From positions 1,102,996-1,166,995 of the forward strand of contig KV425551.1 in assembly GCA_001632425.1 (NCBI GenBank): a stretch of DNA of 64,000 bases, given 5' to 3'. A program made the translations under genes and the position numbers. How positions within the stretch are numbered: position 1 is the first letter of the stretch; each line of letters begins with the position of its first letter. This DNA is from Neolentinus lepideus HHB14362 ss-1. Taxonomy: Eukaryota; Basidiomycota; Agaricomycetes; Gloeophyllales; Gloeophyllaceae. Below are positions 23,601-34,977 of this stretch, one piece after another. The notes beneath the pieces are model-generated. The model searched no databases. It was not told the origin of the DNA and saw only the letters and a list, made by a program, of their open reading frames with translations.

Positions 23601-24000
23601 CCAGTAACATATGCACGCACCCAACCATCTGCCTTAGCTCCTCCTGCTTCGCGTCCGCATCAGCCCTACAAGATACATGGAATTCATGTCAGACCTCCAC
23701 CATATACGCCCTGTCTCGAGCAAGGCGTAATTACCGAAAACGATTCTGTATGGCCTTGATATGGGCGACAGGGTATTTCACAAACAGCTCATCTGGGTCA
23801 TTCACATCCGTGATGGCCTCAATACCATTTACAGGGATCTTGCTGGCAGACAAGGTCTGTGTAACCGGCAGCGGTGCATATCCGTTGAGTTGGCTTTCTA
23901 CGCTCGCTACGGAACCGCGAGAGGTGGCATGGATCGTCTTCAGCAAACTTCCAGGAGACGCAAGAGACACCAGAGAAGTAGTGGATCCTTTCGTAGCCAT
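20677..24000 (-). CDS. COG1: conserved oligomeric Golgi complex subunit 1
   Basis: About eleven exons encode roughly 900 aa. The start is at 24000 (MATKGSTTS) and the stop at 20677. The N-terminal signature DPDELFVKYPVAHIKAIQNR is followed across introns by ADADAKQEELRQMV, ERYRDLLQASTSIISLSASS and HIWRLLERKQYLRAAWLFLL, all typical of Cog1. The C terminus contains LVKPSVRFGLLLVEST, the family end. Good exons are 24000-23735, 23665-23621, 23564-23407, 23350-23145, 23094-22987, 22932-22122, 22064-21833 and the last, 20907-20677. COG is a peripheral tethering complex for retrograde traffic within the Golgi; Cog1 lies in lobe A. One junction around 21330-21400 is unresolved: two frames must be joined there by a short intron whose borders I could not fix. 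Confidence 0.85.
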
Positions 24001-24239
24001 GAGTTAGGGCTCAACTGGATCGAAGTGTAACACGTCAGACTCAGTGCGTGTACATACAGTCGCATAGGACGGCACGTTCCGGTCCGCGTAAGGGGCATCA
24101 TATGCATCATGGGTAATGGAATTTACACATACACAAAAGACGATAGTGAATGGGAGGAAACCACATTATATTACTTGCTTTAGAGAAAACAACATACGTA
24201 TAGCTAGAGACTGCGGTGCGAAGGTAATCTGTAAAAGGA

Positions 24240-25524
24240 TCACCGTTCCGTCGGCACTTCCTCTTCACTGGTAGCCTTCCCTGATGGAGAGCCGGTCGAT
24301 TGACGAGAGGGTACTGCTTTAGAGGGATCGTTCGATGAACCGGAAGGTGCTGGCGACTGTGAGTTGGCCAATCGTTGATCGAGTGCCTTTAAAGCCATAG
24401 CTCTACGACGAAGGTCAGTGCAAGTACTGGACTCGACTTCCAGTTTTCTTACCTTCTTCGTTCTGCTTCTGCCCGTGCCCCCCCAGGAACTGGAGCATAT
24501 CCACCAGATTCAAGGTCCGCTCCGGGAGAAGGTATAAGGTGGAATTGCGATGCCAGCTTATGCACTGTGTTGGCCAACAGCGTGATGGGAGTACTGTGAT
24601 AGTAATTAGATCTGCGTATTGCACAGAAAGAGACGGAGAACCTACTGAATAAATGGAGGGAACCAATGCACAAAGGCGAATGTGTCGCTGTGGTCACCGT
24701 ATGCAGGACCACCGCCCACCACATCGACTGCATTTTTTTTGTAGAATCGGAGCCAGACATATGCTACCAGCCATCCAAACTGAATTAGGATGTAAGGGCA
24801 TTGCAGACCAACCAGACACAGGACCGTCGACAAGGTGACATAAGCCATGGGCAGTCTCTGAAATCAGGATAGTTATCTTAAAGTACTTGCGCACGTCATT
24901 GAGATGGACAAACCTTGACACGGGCCTTGATGAACCCAAACACTTGGACTTGGTGCTCAGGTATGATCTGCGTGAAGCCCACTAGCACAGCTGTCTGGAG
25001 TGCCATTTGGCCATGATATTGCATACCGTAGCTTTGCAATATCGTATTGGTCCCGGTACAAGGAACGTAAAACTGTGACTCACAGAAATAGGTCAGCATT
25101 TCTCGTAGCAATGAACTCTATCCAATTGAAGGTAAAGGAAATGACATTCGGGATGGCGATAGAGACAGCAATGAATTTGGCGGTTTCAGCACCGCCCCAT
25201 AGTCGTTCCATGTATCGCAAAGATGCGGGTACTACGAGAAGGGTGACAGCAAGCTATAAGAGCGTGAGATCAATTCAGATAGCGGAATGTAAAACTACGT
25301 ACCTCTATCACGCTGGTCTCCACTAGACCGGCTGTGAGGAATGTCCATGGATAGAAGATACTCGCGCCAGGTATCAATGTAAGATACGGTGCCGAATATG
25401 CATCATTGTTCCTCCAGCTTAGCCAGAAGTACAACCCTGAGCAAAGGACAGTCGCGGCGGTGAAAGCACGAGTGACGGGAGGGGTAGAGGTGATGTATTG
25501 CAGTGGCGAAGACAAGAGAGCCAT
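24240..25524 (-). CDS. TMEM115-type rhomboid-like Golgi membrane protein (DUF1751)
   Basis: Six exons give about 340 aa, starting at 25524 (MALLSSPLQYI) and stopping at 24240. The first exon, 25524-25303, includes PYLTLIPGASIFYPWTFLTA. The sequence then reads RYMERLWGGAETAKFI, NWIEFIAT, YHGQMALQTAVLVGFTQIIPEHQVQ split here only for length, and LVAYVWLRFYKK. These are hallmarks of TMEM115, a rhomboid-fold protein without protease residues that in animals sits in the Golgi and affects retrograde traffic. About six membrane segments are visible; the C-terminal 80 residues are Ser/Pro-rich and cytosolic. It lies next to COG1, another Golgi factor, but on the same strand with a 239 bp gap, so no shared promoter. 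Confidence 0.85.
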
Positions 25525-25778
25525 AGTTCCTAATTTTTCGGACGACGTCCACTTCTGTTTCTGGTGCTGTACCAAGTTCCGCAACTCACTGAAAGTCTTG
25601 AACAACGGCGGTCAAGGCAGCGAGCGCAGAGCAAAGCGCCGAACGCCAGAACCCTCGGCGCGCGTTCTGTAGCTAGAGTGCATTACGTAATGATTCTACA
25701 TCGAGCAGAGCCGCGGACTTGCGCGGAGTTTGGAAGCATCAAGTCCGTCACGCAGTTCAGTACTTTGTCGTTGTCGCT

Positions 25779-26332
25779 ATGTCGGACTACGACTTCCGCC
25801 CAGGCGGGTCGCTCAAACTCAAGGGCGGCGTCGCTGAGGGCGGTATTGTCAAGAAGTGAGTATTTAAACCGCTAGTTGAGGCCCAGCTCACTGATTTGTT
25901 AGGAAGAAAAAGTCATCCAAGTCCCAGTCCAAGCTTGATAAGGAACGTGACCTAGAGCGACTGAGAGAGGCACGTCTCAAGGATGAGGCGGTGAAGAGCA
26001 GCTCACCTTCGGGGAGCAACAGGAACTCCCCTGCCGTAGGTGGAAGTAATGACAAGAAGACCGAGGCCGAGAGGCGATTCGAAGAGACGCAGAAACGAAG
26101 GGTAGGTTTCGCGCATTCTGGGCGTCTGACAGTCGTCAAGTATTCCACTAACTTTTAATAGATGGCTGAGAAAGTGGCTCGGTTGGCAAACATGACTCAC
26201 AAAGACCGAGTCAATGAGTTCAATGCCAAACTTGAGGCTCTCAGCGAGCACCATGACATCCCGAAGGTATGTGCACCCTTGTATGTCTCCATTTCCCTGC
26301 TTATACCTCGTCTGTAGGTTGGTCCTGGATAA
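25779..26332 (+). CDS. FAM32A-like nuclear protein, 131 aa
   Basis: Four exons (25779-25855, 25903-26101, 26162-26266, 26318-26332) join to 132 codons. The N terminus GGSLKLKGGVAEGGIVKK and the C terminus THKDRVNEFNAKLEALSEHHDIPKV (shown here in part) match FAM32A, a small Lys-rich protein found in the catalytic spliceosome of animals. The middle is Lys/Glu/Ser-rich and likely disordered. A spliceosomal role here is inferred from the family. The final coding exon holds only five codons including the stop. It shares a 254 bp divergent promoter with the TMEM115-like gene. Confidence 0.85.
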
Positions 26333-26602
26333 GATTTGCTCCTCACAATGTTTTCAGGCGATGTCTTGTCTACTTGGCTGTACGAGGCGCTACTCAGAAT
26401 ACTCTGCGGGCGTAGCTCTGCAGACTGTCGGTTGTGCAGGCTTTTGCACGTATCAGAGCTCTTGTATTTTGGTGTACACTACAACGTGCTTTGACCCTCA
26501 TCTGTAAATATATATGGCAAAGGACGTGACCGAATGTCGGGGCATGAATTTCGTGTTGCTTCTTTCTTTACACCACTCATCTCCGGGTCGCGCTGCGATA
26601 TC

Positions 26603-28755
26603 ATGAGGTCCAAGACGACACCGCTTGACACATCCTCTGAGAAGAAAGGTCATATTTGTCCACCGTCCAATGCCATACATCCTTCAGACCGCTGGGAGAG
26701 TCTGTTCGTGTATTCCTTCATATGCAAATTCACCAATCTGCGGGGAAATGTTGAGGGTCTGCTAACACCGATGGAGTGAGTTTTCAGCTGCTGTCTCGTG
26801 TTTTGATTTGTTAATCTCGTTCATGTTACTCCAGTTTTGAGGAGGCGTTGCTCTCTAAGGTCCCAAACACGATCATGACCGAAATATTGTCGCGTTTCGT
26901 GCGCAACTTGCGGCCACAAACGCGTAACGTGAGGTAGGACGCCATCCGCCACGCTTCTAAGGTCGTACCAACCCTCACAAAATGCATCCCTTACTTATAG
27001 TCCCGACCAGATATCCGCTACCGTCGCCGCCATTCTGTTGGACTTCCTCAAATCGTCTGAGAGAACCGTGTTTTGGAATGATGACTTGAAGGCGAACATC
27101 GATCCCTTTCAGGGGCTGGAGGGAGGGTTCTTCACTGCAGATTGGGATCTCAAAGTGCGTGTCGTGCTCTACATACCCTGACGCTGTCCCTTATGGTCCC
27201 CCTTGCAGCTTAAAATTTTACGGCAGCTCGTCGAATTGCAGCTATGCCATGGCGCGGAGATAAAGGCCAATATTGACCGTGCATGGGGCGTCGTCCACAA
27301 CAAGCACAAGAAGTTAGCTCCCGAACCTGCTCTGGATCCTTCTAACCCCAATAGCCAAGAGAATCTACAACTCCTTCCAATCGGCCAGGACGTGGCACGA
27401 AAGCGGTACTGGGTAGCAGATGGTCCGTGCGCACTCTTCTTCTTGTTTCCTATCGTATTTGGACGTATTTGGGCAAACGCTGATGACTTTCCGCATTGTT
27501 GGTGTGGCGCTCGGCCCTCAATCTCCGATTGCTACCATTACCGCAATTTGCCGTTTTCATGTGCAGATTCTGTCCGTCTATACCTCTCGACCAATCCATG
27601 GAAAATTACCGCGACATTCCAGAGCATCTCTTCCACGCGCGAAGAATATGTCGGTGTCATTGAAAAGCTAAAAGCGGAAGGACCGTCCGAACCTAAAGAG
27701 GGCGAGAAGAGGACCAAATTGGAACTAGCTCATCTGGCGCTGGTCAAGGCATTAGAAACTCGTCTCGAAGTCATTGATGCAGAGATAGCGGTGAGTAGAG
27801 TTTTGGTACCGGCGACATGGCCATGGATTTCAGTAGACATCAATTTCCGTCATACCACATATTTCACTCATGCACACGGGTTGATATGACCAACTGATTT
27901 TCCCTTACAGAGAATCGCAAAAGCACGTCGGAAGATTGAGCAGAAGCAGATCTTCAATGAGCAAGCAGAACTTCGCCAGACTCGACTGCGCCGGACCACT
28001 CGGCGGCTCGACTACGCGCAGATGGATGCCGGCGCAAGTGATGTACGTTGTTTTCTTGTTTCATTCTTCAAGATACTGGAGGCCTTGAACAGGACGAGAT
28101 GGACGAGTATAAATATCAAGACGATGAACTGGATGATGAAGAATATAATGACAATCGCATGGAAGTGGAACGGTTTACCATTTCGAGGTCTACGACTCCG
28201 AGCGGGACAAGCAGTCGTCGTGATTCTGCATTACCCGAGAGGCGTAGGTCTAGCCGAGCCGCTGCTGCGAGCAAACGCGTTTCTGGCGATGATGCTTGGA
28301 GTCAGTGGCGTGGCGAACGTCGATCCACGCGATTGGGCGCGCCTCCCGAGACCCAACTGGATGAACAGCCTTTGAAGAGGGCCCGCACGGAAGACAGCAC
28401 TATCAGTACTGGCTCCGCTGAGCCTGCTAACGGCTCATCGTCCAGGTCCAAACCGGGAGGGCCTTCTTTGAAGGCAACCGAGGTCGCGGTAGAAGCGGTC
28501 GCAGGCAAGAAGAAGAGCAGATTCTGGTATTACGCTGTGGAACCTGTGCCAGGGCAGGCTCCCGCACCAGTACAGACACCAAACGAGAATGGTGGTTCAC
28601 ATACGAACGGTATTCACTCAACGAGCGGAGATGACTCTGCTATGATGAATGTCGACGATGTGCAGCCCGCGGCGAACGGTACAAATGGCGCTGGCGTCAA
28701 CGGGTATGAAGGAGCATCGGCGCAAAGCACCTCACCGAGCTTCCAGGATACATAG
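26603..28755 (+). CDS. WHIM-type putative chromatin-remodelling protein, 552 aa
   Basis: Seven exons (26603-26775, 26835-26933, 27001-27154, 27209-27422, 27567-27790, 27911-28042, 28093-28755) sum to 553 codons. The N half has a helical region (DRWESLFVYSFICKF, FEEALLSKVPNTIM, ISATVAAILLDFLKSSER) followed by LKLKILRQLVELQL and DVARKRYWVADDSVRLYLS. These resemble the WHIM1 and WHIM2/D-TOX motifs of ISWI partner subunits, which bind linker DNA. Then come an Arg/Lys-rich coiled coil and a long disordered tail with Ser/Arg and KRAR-type nuclear signals. The assignment is by motif, so I give no gene name. An upstream in-frame ATG at 26534 would add 23 residues. A TATATATGG at about 26508-26516 favours the start at 26603. 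Confidence 0.65.
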
Positions 28756-29154
28756 CTTTCTTTCGTCACTCGTTTATGATCTTTTTTAGACTCTTGATTC
28801 GCAAATTTCGTCGCGCAGCATCATACCCTATAATTGCATATAGTACCAGGCACAATCCGCATTACTAAACACTCACTCCCTTTGTTCTTCAGTCATTTGC
28901 GTTGTATCATAGTGTATGTCGCATGTTATCGATTCAGCAGTTGAATACGAGAAATGGAGTGAGTCCGAGTGGTTGCTGTGTCAGAATCCGAGAGGTTGAT
29001 TCGGCGTTGGGCAATCTTCTGACTGATGCTGGACTGAAGTGTAAGAAACTTTGTCATAGGCCGATCGCTGGGGCCGGTGTTTGCCGGTTTTGCTCTGAGC
29101 TCAAGATGCTCGCCATCACCGCCACTTCTTCCTTCCCTCTCTGCCCCAACATTT
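28756..29154. other. intergenic region upstream of MIP
   Basis: About 400 bp. AT-rich after the WHIM gene stop. No gene or clear element. An in-frame extension upstream of the MIP ATG lacks another ATG. Confidence 0.5.
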
Positions 29155-31664
29155 ATGCTCGCAAACGCTGCGAGAAATGCTCTTGCAAACTCGCGTCCCA
29201 CCTTCAGATTTCGCGGGTGTCTGCACCTCAAGAAGGTCGCGAATGCCAACAAACGCAGACGAGCATCCACCGCCACAATACCAGCTTCGGTGGACGATAG
29301 ATCCATCATCCCACTCTTCGACCAGCCTGAAACCAGCGGTCCTTGGGCATCCACGAGTTCTACAGGTCTCTTTGGACACCCTTTCCTGACAACTCCAGCA
29401 GCATTCACCGCTCTCGCTCATTCTACACTACGTCGAGCACAACTACTGACCGAGAGGATTCTGCAGGCTAGACGGTCGCGCGAGGAGCTGCTCAAGGTCG
29501 TCAAAAATTTAGATCGGCTTAGTGACTTGCTATGCGGAGTGATAGACCTGGCAGAATTGGTGCGCAATGCATCCCCCAGTACTCAATGGGTGAAGACGGC
29601 GGAGGAGGTGTACGAGGAGTTATGCGAGTTCATGAATGTACTAAATACGCATGTCGGACTGTACGAGGTAAGTTCTTTGGTGTACTTTGGGAGTTCTAAG
29701 TAGTAACCCGGCGACAGGTTCTCGACGTCGTCCTTTCCGACCCTGAAATTGTCAAATCACTCAGTCGGGAGGCGCATCAAACAGCACTGATCTTCTGGAG
29801 AGACTTCGAGAAGTCGGGGATCAGGTTACCACCAGAGCAGCGCAAGCAAGTTGTCTCCCTCTCTACTGAGATCATCGTACTCGGTCGACAATTCCTTCAT
29901 GAGGCGGCATCACCAAGACCTCCTGCTACTATCACCGCGTCGGAGCTGAGCGATCTGAAGGATAAGGGCATGGGGGTACGACTTCAGTTGCAGGCTCGCT
30001 TTACGCAGCGGGATTTGCACGTCTATCCTGGGTCTCTACAAGCTCAGATGATCATGCGCTCTGCGCCATCTGATGAGCCTCGGCGGAAACTCTATATCGC
30101 TGCGAACTCCAGCACGCCAGAGCAAATATCCGTATTGGAGAATTTGCTCAAAGCCCGAGCGAAACTTGCGCAGCTGGTGGGCAAAGAGAGCTATGCTCAC
30201 ATGGCGCTTGCTGACAAAATGGCGAAATCGCCAGGTAAGCAGATAATTACGCTATATGATTTTATTGCTTGTTCATGCTCATGTACATGGATATATTACT
30301 AGAGAATGTCAATCACTTCCTGGATGCGTTGTTGGCCCATACGAGACCTTACGCTCGTAACGCGTTACATACCTTAAGTTTACGGAAACAGGCCCACCTT
30401 GGATTGTCTACGCAGCCTATTATCCAGGCTTGGGACCGTGATTACTACTGTCCTCCCGAAGCTCCAGTGCCGCCGGTTTCCTTACCGCCGCTCACGCTCG
30501 GGACTGTGTTCATGGCGCTTTCGCGATTATTCAAGCACCTGTATGGTGTGACGTTCAGACCAGCAGATGTCGCTCACGGCGAGACTTGGCACACAGATGT
30601 CCGGAAGCTTGAAGTTGTCGATGAAGAAACTGGTGTTATGGGCTGGATCTATGCCGATTTGTTTGCGCGAAGAGGGAAAGCCAGCGGTGCCGCACACTAC
30701 ACTGTTCGCTGTTCGCGGAGAACAGACGATGACAACGAGGCTGGAGATCTGCATCTTCCAGGCTTGGAGTTGACGGAGAGCGAGAAGCAGTTGTTACAAC
30801 TATCCAAGGATTTCGAGGCTCGTGGGCGGGGCGCTATCCGCGGTCATGAAGGCGTTTATCAGTTGCCGGTTGTTGTGCTGCTTTGCGATTTTGCGCGGCC
30901 GACAGTGCAGAGGGGTGCCACCGTCCTAGAATGGCATGAGGTCTTGACGCTGTTTCATGAGATGGGTCACGCGATGCATTGTATGTAGACGCCACCGCTC
31001 TTCATGTTGCTGCTGTTGCTCACTGATGTTCGCAGCAATGATTGGGCGAACAGAATACCAGAATGTTTCGGGCACACGTTGTGCTACGGACTTCGTGGAA
31101 TTGCCTTCGATATTGATGGAACATTTCCTGACTTCGCCCGCGGTCTTGTCGTTGTTTGATCAAAATAGCACATCCTCAGTCCTTCAGACGGGCAATAATC
31201 ACGAAGACGCTTGCCACTATATCGACACACACTACCAAATTCTTTTGGCAATACTAGACCAAGCGTATCACTCACCTGCTGTACTAGAAGACAAATTTGA
31301 CTCGACGGCAACATTTGCACGACTGCAAAATTCTCGAGGTTTGATTCCATACGTGCCTGGTACCTCTTACCAGACGCAGTTCGGCCACCTCTTCGGCTAT
31401 GGCGCGACATATTACTCCTACCTGTTTGACCGCGCAATCGCATCTCGTGTTTGGAGGAGAGTGTTTTCGCAGAACCCGTTGGATCGAGGCAATGGGGAAA
31501 GGTACAAGGCAGAGATCCTGCATTTTGGGGGTGGCAAGGACCCATGGGCTATGGTCAGCGCACTGTTGGCTTCGCCGGAGCTGGAGTATGGGGACGCAGG
31601 GGCCATGCGAGAAGTGGGGAAGTGGAAGATCGAGGATGAGGCGGGCATGTCTAGTCGGCATTGA
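29155..31664 (+). CDS. OCT1: mitochondrial intermediate peptidase (M3 metalloprotease)
   Basis: Four exons (29155-29667, 29718-30234, 30303-30980, 31036-31664) give 778 aa. The N-terminal 45 residues are Arg/Ala/Asn-rich, as in a matrix presequence. [17 protein letters not shown] begins the mature part. The zinc site HEMGHAMH is at about residues 562-569, with the third ligand region [19 protein letters not shown] after it, as in family M3A. MIP removes an octapeptide from imported precursors after the main processing peptidase. In Agaricomycetes MIP is the standard flank of the homeodomain mating-type genes, and here it lies 3.3 kb from HD1. The intron at 30235-30302 separates exon 2 from exon 3, and the zinc-site exon ends directly after the motif. 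Confidence 0.95.
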
Positions 31665-32309
31665 TGTTACTATGCACTGGAATATCACGGTTGTCTTATA
31701 TTTCCGGATGGTATTAAGTGCTTTGGTTTCTTTTTCTACTGAGCTTGTCGTATATGGTCTCTGCGCACAATCTGGCGACCTCCATGCCCCCGTGCGGTCC
31801 CATCATTGAAATGCGCTGATGCAAATCCGTTGCAGGTCACGGTCATTTTTGCTGTTGACCGAGATGCAGACAATTCGCAGGACTTCAACGTTCAACGATG
31901 AATGTCGTGTGATGCAATAGTAGATCGGTTGGGTCCCACCTATGACTGGAAAGGAAGCAATAATGCTCAGAACTAGGCAGCGGAGATATATTTGGGAATG
32001 AAACAAGTAGAGGGAATTATAAGAGATGAGGGGTATATAATACGGTTAGACAACACGGTGAAGCACGAGATAGTCAGAGTTAGCAAGTGATAGCAGGGCA
32101 TAGCAACCGACGGCGATAGCAAGGGCAAGAGACGATGTAGAAAACAAACCAGCTGCAGAGCGATTATTGCGCAGGTGACGAATATCAATGGGTCAAAAAT
32201 AGGAATAAATCACTCGAAACCTTGATGACGTAGGTCAATGTGGCTCATTTACACAACCATGAGCTCGCGTTCAATTTGAGTTGCTGCTTCAGATATTGCA
32301 AGAAGGCCA
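31665..32309. other. spacer between MIP and its pseudogene
   Basis: About 650 bp with no gene. It holds the MIP 3' UTR and AT-rich sequence. I see no transposon ends or terminal repeats that would explain the duplication. Confidence 0.5.
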
Positions 32310-34532
32310 CCAAAGTTCAATATTCAATGCCAACAAACGGAGACGAGCATCCACATGATCATCTACTCTTTAACCAGCGGTCCTTGGGAATCCACGAGTT
32401 TTACAGGTCTCATTGAACACTCGTTCCTGGCAACTCCATTCACTGTCGAACATACTAGTAGCTACTGAGTGAGAGGATTCTGCAAGCTAGACGGTCCCCC
32501 GAGGAACTGCTCAAGCTCAAGCGCTCAAGCTTCAAGCCTAGTGACTTGCTATGCGGAGTGATCGACCTGGCAGAATTGGTGCGCAATGCATCCCCCAGTA
32601 CTCAATGGATGAAGACGGCGTACGAGCAGTTATGCGAGTTCACGAATGTACCAAACACGCATGTCGGGTTGTACGAGGCGAGTCATTTGACGTACTTCGG
32701 GACTTCTTCTAAGTGGTAAGACTGGCGACAGGTTCTCGACATTGTCATTTCCGACCCTGAAATTGTCAATTCACTCAGTCGGGAGGCGCACCAAACAGCC
32801 TTGGTCTTCTGAGAAGTCCGGATTTCGATTACCACCAGAGCAGCGCAAGAAGCAAGTCGTCTCCCCCTCTACTGTGACCATTGTTCTCGGCCGACAGGTC
32901 CTCCATGAGGCGGCATCACCAAGACCTTCTGCTACTATCACCGCGTCGGAGCTGAGCGATCTGAAAGATAAGGGCATGGGGGTACGACTGCAGCAGCAGG
33001 CTCGCTTGATGCAGTGAGATTTGCACGTCTAGCCTGGGTCTGCAAGCTCAGATGATTATGTGTTCTGCGCCTTCTGAACGCTAGAGCAGATATCTGTATT
33101 GGAGAATTTACTCAAGACTCGGGCGCAACTTGTGCGGCTAGTGGGCAAAGAAAGCTTTGCTCACATGACGCTGGCTGACAAAATGACGAAATCGTCAAGT
33201 AAGCCCATAATCACACTATACGATATTTATTACTTGTTCATGCTCATTTCTATGCTCATGTACATGGATATACTACTAGAGAATGACAAACGTTTTCTCG
33301 GCGACCATACGAGGCCTCACGCTCGCAACGCGCTACATACCTTAAGTTTACGGAAACAGGCGCACCTTGTATTGTCTGCGCAGCCTATCATCCAGGCTTG
33401 GGACCGCGATTACTACTGCTTTACGCTAGGAACTGTGGCGCTTTCGCAGTTATTCAAGCACCTCTACGGTGTGACGTTCAGACCGGCGGATGTTGCGCAC
33501 GGCGAGACTTGGCACACGGATGTCCGGAAGCTTGAAATTGTCAACGAAGAAACTGGTGTTATGGGCTGAATCTATGCCGATTTGTTTGCGCGAACAGATG
33601 ATGACAACGAGGCTGGAGATCTGCATCTTCCAGGCTTGGAGTTGACGGAGGGCGAGAAGCAGTTGTGACAACTATCCAAGGATTTCGAGGCTCGTGGGCG
33701 GGGCTCTATCCGCGGTCATGAAGGCGTTTATCAATTGCTGGTTGTTGTGCCTCTTTGCGATCTTGCGCGGCCGACAGAACAGAGGGGTGCCACCGTCCTA
33801 GAGTGGCATCCACCATTATTCTGTCGTGGATTTACGTCGTTTCATGAGATGGCTCACGCGACACATTGTACGCCACTGCTCTTCATATTGCTGTTGTTGT
33901 TCACTGTTGTTCGCAGCTATGATCGGGCGAACAGAATACCAGAATGTTTCGGGCACACGTTGTGCTACGGACTTCGTGGAGTTGCCCTCGATCTTGATGG
34001 AACATTTCCTGGTCTTGTCGTTGTTTGATCAAAGCAATGCATCCTCAGTCGTTCAGACGGGCAATCATCACGAAGATGCTTGCCATCACATCGACACCCA
34101 CTACCAGATCCTTCGTGCCATGTTGGATCAAGCCTATCACTCACCTTATGTGTTGGAGAATAACTTTAATTCGACGGTGACCTTCGCATATCTGCAGAAT
34201 TCGCGAGGCTTGATCCCATACGTATCTGGGACATCGTATCAAACACAGTTCGGGCACTCGTTCAGGTATGGCGCAACGTGTTACTCCTATCTCTTGGACC
34301 GCGCTATCGCTTCTAGGGTTTGACGGAAGTTATTCTCAAATAGACCACTGGAAAGAGAAACAGGCGACAAGTACAAGCGGGAGATTACTGCACTTCGGTG
34401 GTGGGAAAGATCCCTGGGTCATGGTAGGCTCCGTGTTTGGTGCACCTCAGTTAGCGAGTGGAGATGCGTCTGCAATGCGGGAAGGTGGAAAATTGAGGAC
34501 GAAGTTGGAATGTCGAGTCGGCACTGAAGTAT
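32310..34532 (+). pseudogene. decayed tandem copy of mitochondrial intermediate peptidase
   Basis: The whole MIP gene can be followed here in the same orientation, from the region after the presequence (about 32310, matching 29235) to the stop region (34532, matching 31664). Introns are retained in matching places. It is broken many times: most of exon 1 is shortened. Stops occur at 33015-33017 and 33030-33032 (after LMQ), at 33567-33569 (Trp to TGA in VMGW), at 33666-33668 and at 34321-34323. Several deletions remove 9-60 bp, including the Pro-rich loop before the exon 3 core. The zinc motif still reads HEMAH. Similarity to MIP is uneven: about 4-10% different in the exon 3 region, but much more diverged, with many silent changes, after about 34075. 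No working product is expected. Confidence 0.9.
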
Positions 34533-34660
34533 TGAGATAGAATGCCACGAGCCTTTTTGAAAGGCAATAACGAGAGTCAATGTGAACTTGCGCAGCATTA
34601 TGCTGCAGCTGAGTGAGCGATAAGACAATGCTAGAGGACATCGGGAGAGCAAAAGTACAA

Positions 34661-34770
34661 AACGCAAAACGGGAAAGCAAAACGGGAAAGCAATGCGGGA
34701 AAGCAGGACTGGAAGCAGGAGAGCAAAGCAGCAAAGCAGGGCAGAAATGCGGGAAAGCAAGCAAGAAGCA
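34661..34770. repeat. degenerate short tandem repeat
   Basis: A purine-rich stretch built of imperfect copies of GGGAAAGCAAAAC and shorter GCAAAGCA/GGGAAAGCA units, directly after the MIP pseudogene and before the HD1 3' end. On the minus strand it creates spurious Cys/Phe/Pro/Leu-rich frames. Likely slippage-prone. Confidence 0.75.
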
Positions 34771-34977
34771 CTGAGGAGCGGAGTATAGGGACAAAAGCGA
34801 GAAAGGACACCAGTATCGACTTGATATGATATGTAATTAGAACAAGAGCTAGAAGTAGGAGAGCAGGCAAAAGGAAGAGGATAAATTAAGCTTAAATAAT
34901 CAAGCAGCGAGCGAAGAGCGCATCAGTATCTACCGACTCCGGCTTAGACAACTTGGCTGGAGATGACACAGAATTAC

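Noticed and set aside
33826..34540. A second, working MIP gene
   Set aside because: Multiple stops, shortened exons and frame breaks upstream and within this part make an intact enzyme impossible, although single frames of up to 165 codons survive.
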